From Planctomycetaceae bacterium (lineage in GTDB: Bacteria; Planctomycetota; Planctomycetia; Pirellulales; Pirellulaceae): 36,726 nt of DNA. Position numbers and translations under genes: made by a program. The stretch is from the NCBI GenBank assembly GCA_012959465.1, contig DUDC01000248.1, positions 1-36,726 of the forward strand, written 5' to 3'. Below, in pieces: positions 34,716 through 36,726 of the stretch (positions are counted from its first letter, which is position 1; every line of letters starts with the position of its first letter). The notes below the pieces were generated by a model. That model searched no databases. It was not told the DNA's origin and saw only the letters and a program-made list of their open reading frames with translations.

Positions 34716-36726
34716 ATGACCGTCAGACTCCAATCCCTCTTTGTCTTGCTGGTCTGGGCCGCCTCATCAATCGCCAACGCTCAAGAAACGGTCGCCCCGC
34801 CTCAAGTCGAGCCACCAAAAGTAGCGCCGACAAAAGATGCTGCTGCCGACACGAAACCGGCGGACAAGGATCAAGCGGTCGAAAGCGGGCCTCTGGCCGG
34901 TCATTCCAATCACGGCGAGATCTTCAACGAGGGCGCGCGACAACACGCCTACCTGATGTCTGGTATGAGCAATGTGCAATTCAAGATCACAACGTCAAAC
35001 GAAGAGGTGCAGAAGTTCTTTAACCAAGGCGTGTCCCAGCTACACGGATTCTGGTACCTCGAATCGGAAAGATCCTTCCGCCATGCTGCTTCACTGGATC
35101 CCGATTGTGCAATGACCTATTGGGGCATGGCCATGTCGAACATGGGCAATACGAAACGCGGCAAGGGTTTTATCGCAGAGGCCACAAAGAGAAAGGCCGG
35201 TGTTTCCGATCGTGAACGGCGTTACATCGACGCGTTGCACGCCTTTCTAAACGCGGATACGTCCAATGCGGACAAGAGGAAGGCACGCGGATCGAATTAC
35301 ATCAAGTCCTTCGAACGCATCCTCTACGAATACCCCGACGACGTCGATGCCAAGGCCTTCCTCGCTCTAGAATTCTGGAAGCGAAGATCTGACGGACTAA
35401 AGATCTATTCACACTTGTCGGTCGACGCATTGTTGTCGGAGGTATTCGCCGCCAATCCAATGCACCCATCGCACCATTATCGAATTCATCTTTGGGATGG
35501 TGAGCGGCCAAAAAAAGCCCTGACTTCGGCCGCGATATGCGGTCAAACAATGCCCGGTGTCGCCCACATGTGGCACATGCCCGGACACATTTATTCTCGC
35601 CTTAAACGATACAACGACGCCGTTTGGCAACAAGAAGCGTCGGCCCGAGTGGATCATGCGCATATGATGCGAGATCGTGTATTACCCGATCAGATTCACA
35701 ACTTCGCGCACAACAATGAATGGCTCATTCGAAACTTGATCTTCATCGGTCGCGCGTCGGACGCCGTCGATTTGGCGAAGAACATGACCGAATTGCCGCA
35801 TCATCCCAAATACAACCACCTGGGAAGAGGCGGCTGTAGCGCCTCGTACGGTCGCACTCGACTGTTTCAAGTCCTGCAAACCTTCGAACTTTGGGATTTA
35901 ACGATTGAGCTTTGCGACACTCCCTATCTGGAGGCGACCGACATCCCTCGCGAGCAGGCGAAACGATTGCGGGCCTTGGGTCGAGCTCACTTTCGATCGG
36001 GTGACAAGGCCGGCGGCAATGCGGCGATCGAAGAATTGAATCAAATGTCGGCGGCCGAGACGAAGAAGCGGGACAAGGCGATCGCAAAAGCGGTTGAAGC
36101 GTTGACCGAAAAGGATGAAAAAAAGCGAAAGGCGGCGGAAGCCAAGATTAAGAAAGACCAGACCCGTGCGTTCGCAACCGCCATTCGTGAATTCGACCAG
36201 GCGAGTGGGGAGCTGACTGGATGGCTCGCCGTCGCGGAGGGTGACTTTAAGGCGGCACTTGAAAAACTGAAAAAAGCCAGGGTTAGCGGACCGCGACTCG
36301 CCGCAATCCACATCGCCGCCGGCGAAAACGATAAAGCCAAGGCGGAATTGGTCAAGTTCCTCGCACGCCACTCCAGCGAAGTTGTTCCGTTGGCGCAAGC
36401 GACTCACCTGTACGCTAAGATTGGAAAAAAGGACGAAGCTCGCAAACAGTTCGACAACCTGCGAAAGCTGTCGGCTGAAATCGACTTGGAAACGCCCGTT
36501 TTCCAATGCCTGGCCGAACTGGCCAAAGAATTGGGAACACCCGGGCAAGCAAAATTATATCGTGCTGCGAAGAAGAAAGGCATTGCAATATCTAAGATCG
36601 AAGTACGCAGCTTTCTGGCTAAGAAGGGTGAGAAGCAGATCTTTCGTCCGCTGCCTGAGAGCAAGGGCAAGACGGGGGCAGAGGGTCCCGGATTCCGTGC
36701 TCAAATGGATTTAGTCGATCTGAAAT
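34716..36726 (+). CDS. Secreted TPR-like repeat protein, 3' end missing
   Basis: The frame is open from ATG 34716 to the window edge (670 codons, incomplete). A signal peptide (about 1-22, ending ANAQE) is followed by a Pro/Lys/Ala/Asp-rich low-complexity linker (about 24-60). The body is helical repeats of the tetratricopeptide kind: FFNQGVSQLHGFWYLESERS, then AASLDPDCAMTYWGMAMSN, a typical planctomycete opening, and later AMPGHIY-like and HNNEWL segments. Around residues 450-490 is a Lys/Glu/Ala-rich coiled coil. No enzyme motif is visible. The last residues before the edge (AQMDLVDLK) might begin another domain, for example a thioredoxin-like one, but this cannot be judged. Only a weak initiation signal precedes the ATG. 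Confidence 0.8.
   Translation, partial: MTVRLQSLFVLLVWAASSIANAQETVAPPQVEPPKVAPTKDAAADTKPADKDQAVESGPLAGHSNHGEIFNEGARQHAYLMSGMSNVQFKITTSNEEVQKFFNQGVSQLHGFWYLESERSFRHAASLDPDCAMTYWGMAMSNMGNTKRGKGFIAEATKRKAGVSDRERRYIDALHAFLNADTSNADKRKARGSNYIKSFERILYEYPDDVDAKAFLALEFWKRRSDGLKIYSHLSVDALLSEVFAANPMHPSHHYRIHLWDGERPKKALTSAAICGQTMPGVAHMWHMPGHIYSRLKRYNDAVWQQEASARVDHAHMMRDRVLPDQIHNFAHNNEWLIRNLIFIGRASDAVDLAKNMTELPHHPKYNHLGRGGCSASYGRTRLFQVLQTFELWDLTIELCDTPYLEATDIPREQAKRLRALGRAHFRSGDKAGGNAAIEELNQMSAAETKKRDKAIAKAVEALTEKDEKKRKAAEAKIKKDQTRAFATAIREFDQASGELTGWLAVAEGDFKAALEKLKKARVSGPRLAAIHIAAGENDKAKAELVKFLARHSSEVVPLAQATHLYAKIGKKDEARKQFDNLRKLSAEIDLETPVFQCLAELAKELGTPGQAKLYRAAKKKGIAISKIEVRSFLAKKGEKQIFRPLPESKGKTGAEGPGFRAQMDLVDLK

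Noticed and set aside
35898-36548. Reverse frame of 216 codons, Phe-rich
   Set aside because: Antisense to the Lys/Glu-rich coiled coil of the TPR-like gene; Phe and Leu richness is the mirror of Lys and Glu codons.

Overview
The window looks like chromosomal DNA of a planctomycete, most likely of the Pirellulales/Rhodopirellula type. The evidence is the gene content: two DUF1549/DUF1553-type proteins with an N-terminal planctomycete CxxCH heme motif, each followed by a Tat-exported DUF1501 protein; a very large ThuA / discoidin / membrane-bound-dehydrogenase / C-terminal-heme protein; an exported sulfatase; a DUF1080 plus glucose/sorbosone-dehydrogenase fusion; and short intergenic inverted repeats. 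Gene density is moderate, most products carry signal peptides, and no tRNA, rRNA, CRISPR array, integrase or insertion sequence is visible.

Left part (1-6962): a leftward octaheme c-type cytochrome runs off the left edge. Next comes an assimilatory sulfur block: a leftward cysteine synthase with a C-terminal rhodanese domain, and, divergently, a siroheme [4Fe-4S] sulfite/nitrite reductase followed by a small conserved partner of unknown function. Together these would turn sulfite into sulfide and then cysteine.

Middle (7022-19408): a leftward cluster, in transcription order, of a giant ThuA/F5-8C/dehydrogenase/heme protein, a sulfatase and an exported YtcJ-like amidohydrolase, ending at an imperfect inverted repeat. 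A rightward secreted HExxH metallopeptidase follows. Then comes a respiratory operon with a near-consensus promoter: a Rieske protein overlapping, by ATGA, a cytochrome b whose C-terminus carries two c-type heme motifs, i.e. a cytochrome bc complex without a separate cytochrome c1 gene.

Right part (19524-36726): two DUF1549/DUF1553 + DUF1501 gene pairs, each scaffold protein holding a different inserted module (tandem discoidin-like repeats in the first, a LamG-like domain between coiled coils in the second). The pairs are separated by a decayed alpha/beta-hydrolase gene and a cluster of repeats. After the second pair lies the 3' end of a lost enolase-superfamily gene. Two leftward genes follow (DUF1080-glucose dehydrogenase fusion and an unrecognised secreted protein), then a rightward secreted TPR-like protein cut by the right edge.

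The common theme is export and breakdown of (sulfated) polysaccharides with attached heme proteins, beside core sulfur assimilation and quinol oxidation. The less usual points are the domain fusions, the conserved unknown beside the sulfite reductase, and two gene remnants inside the paralogous catabolic clusters.
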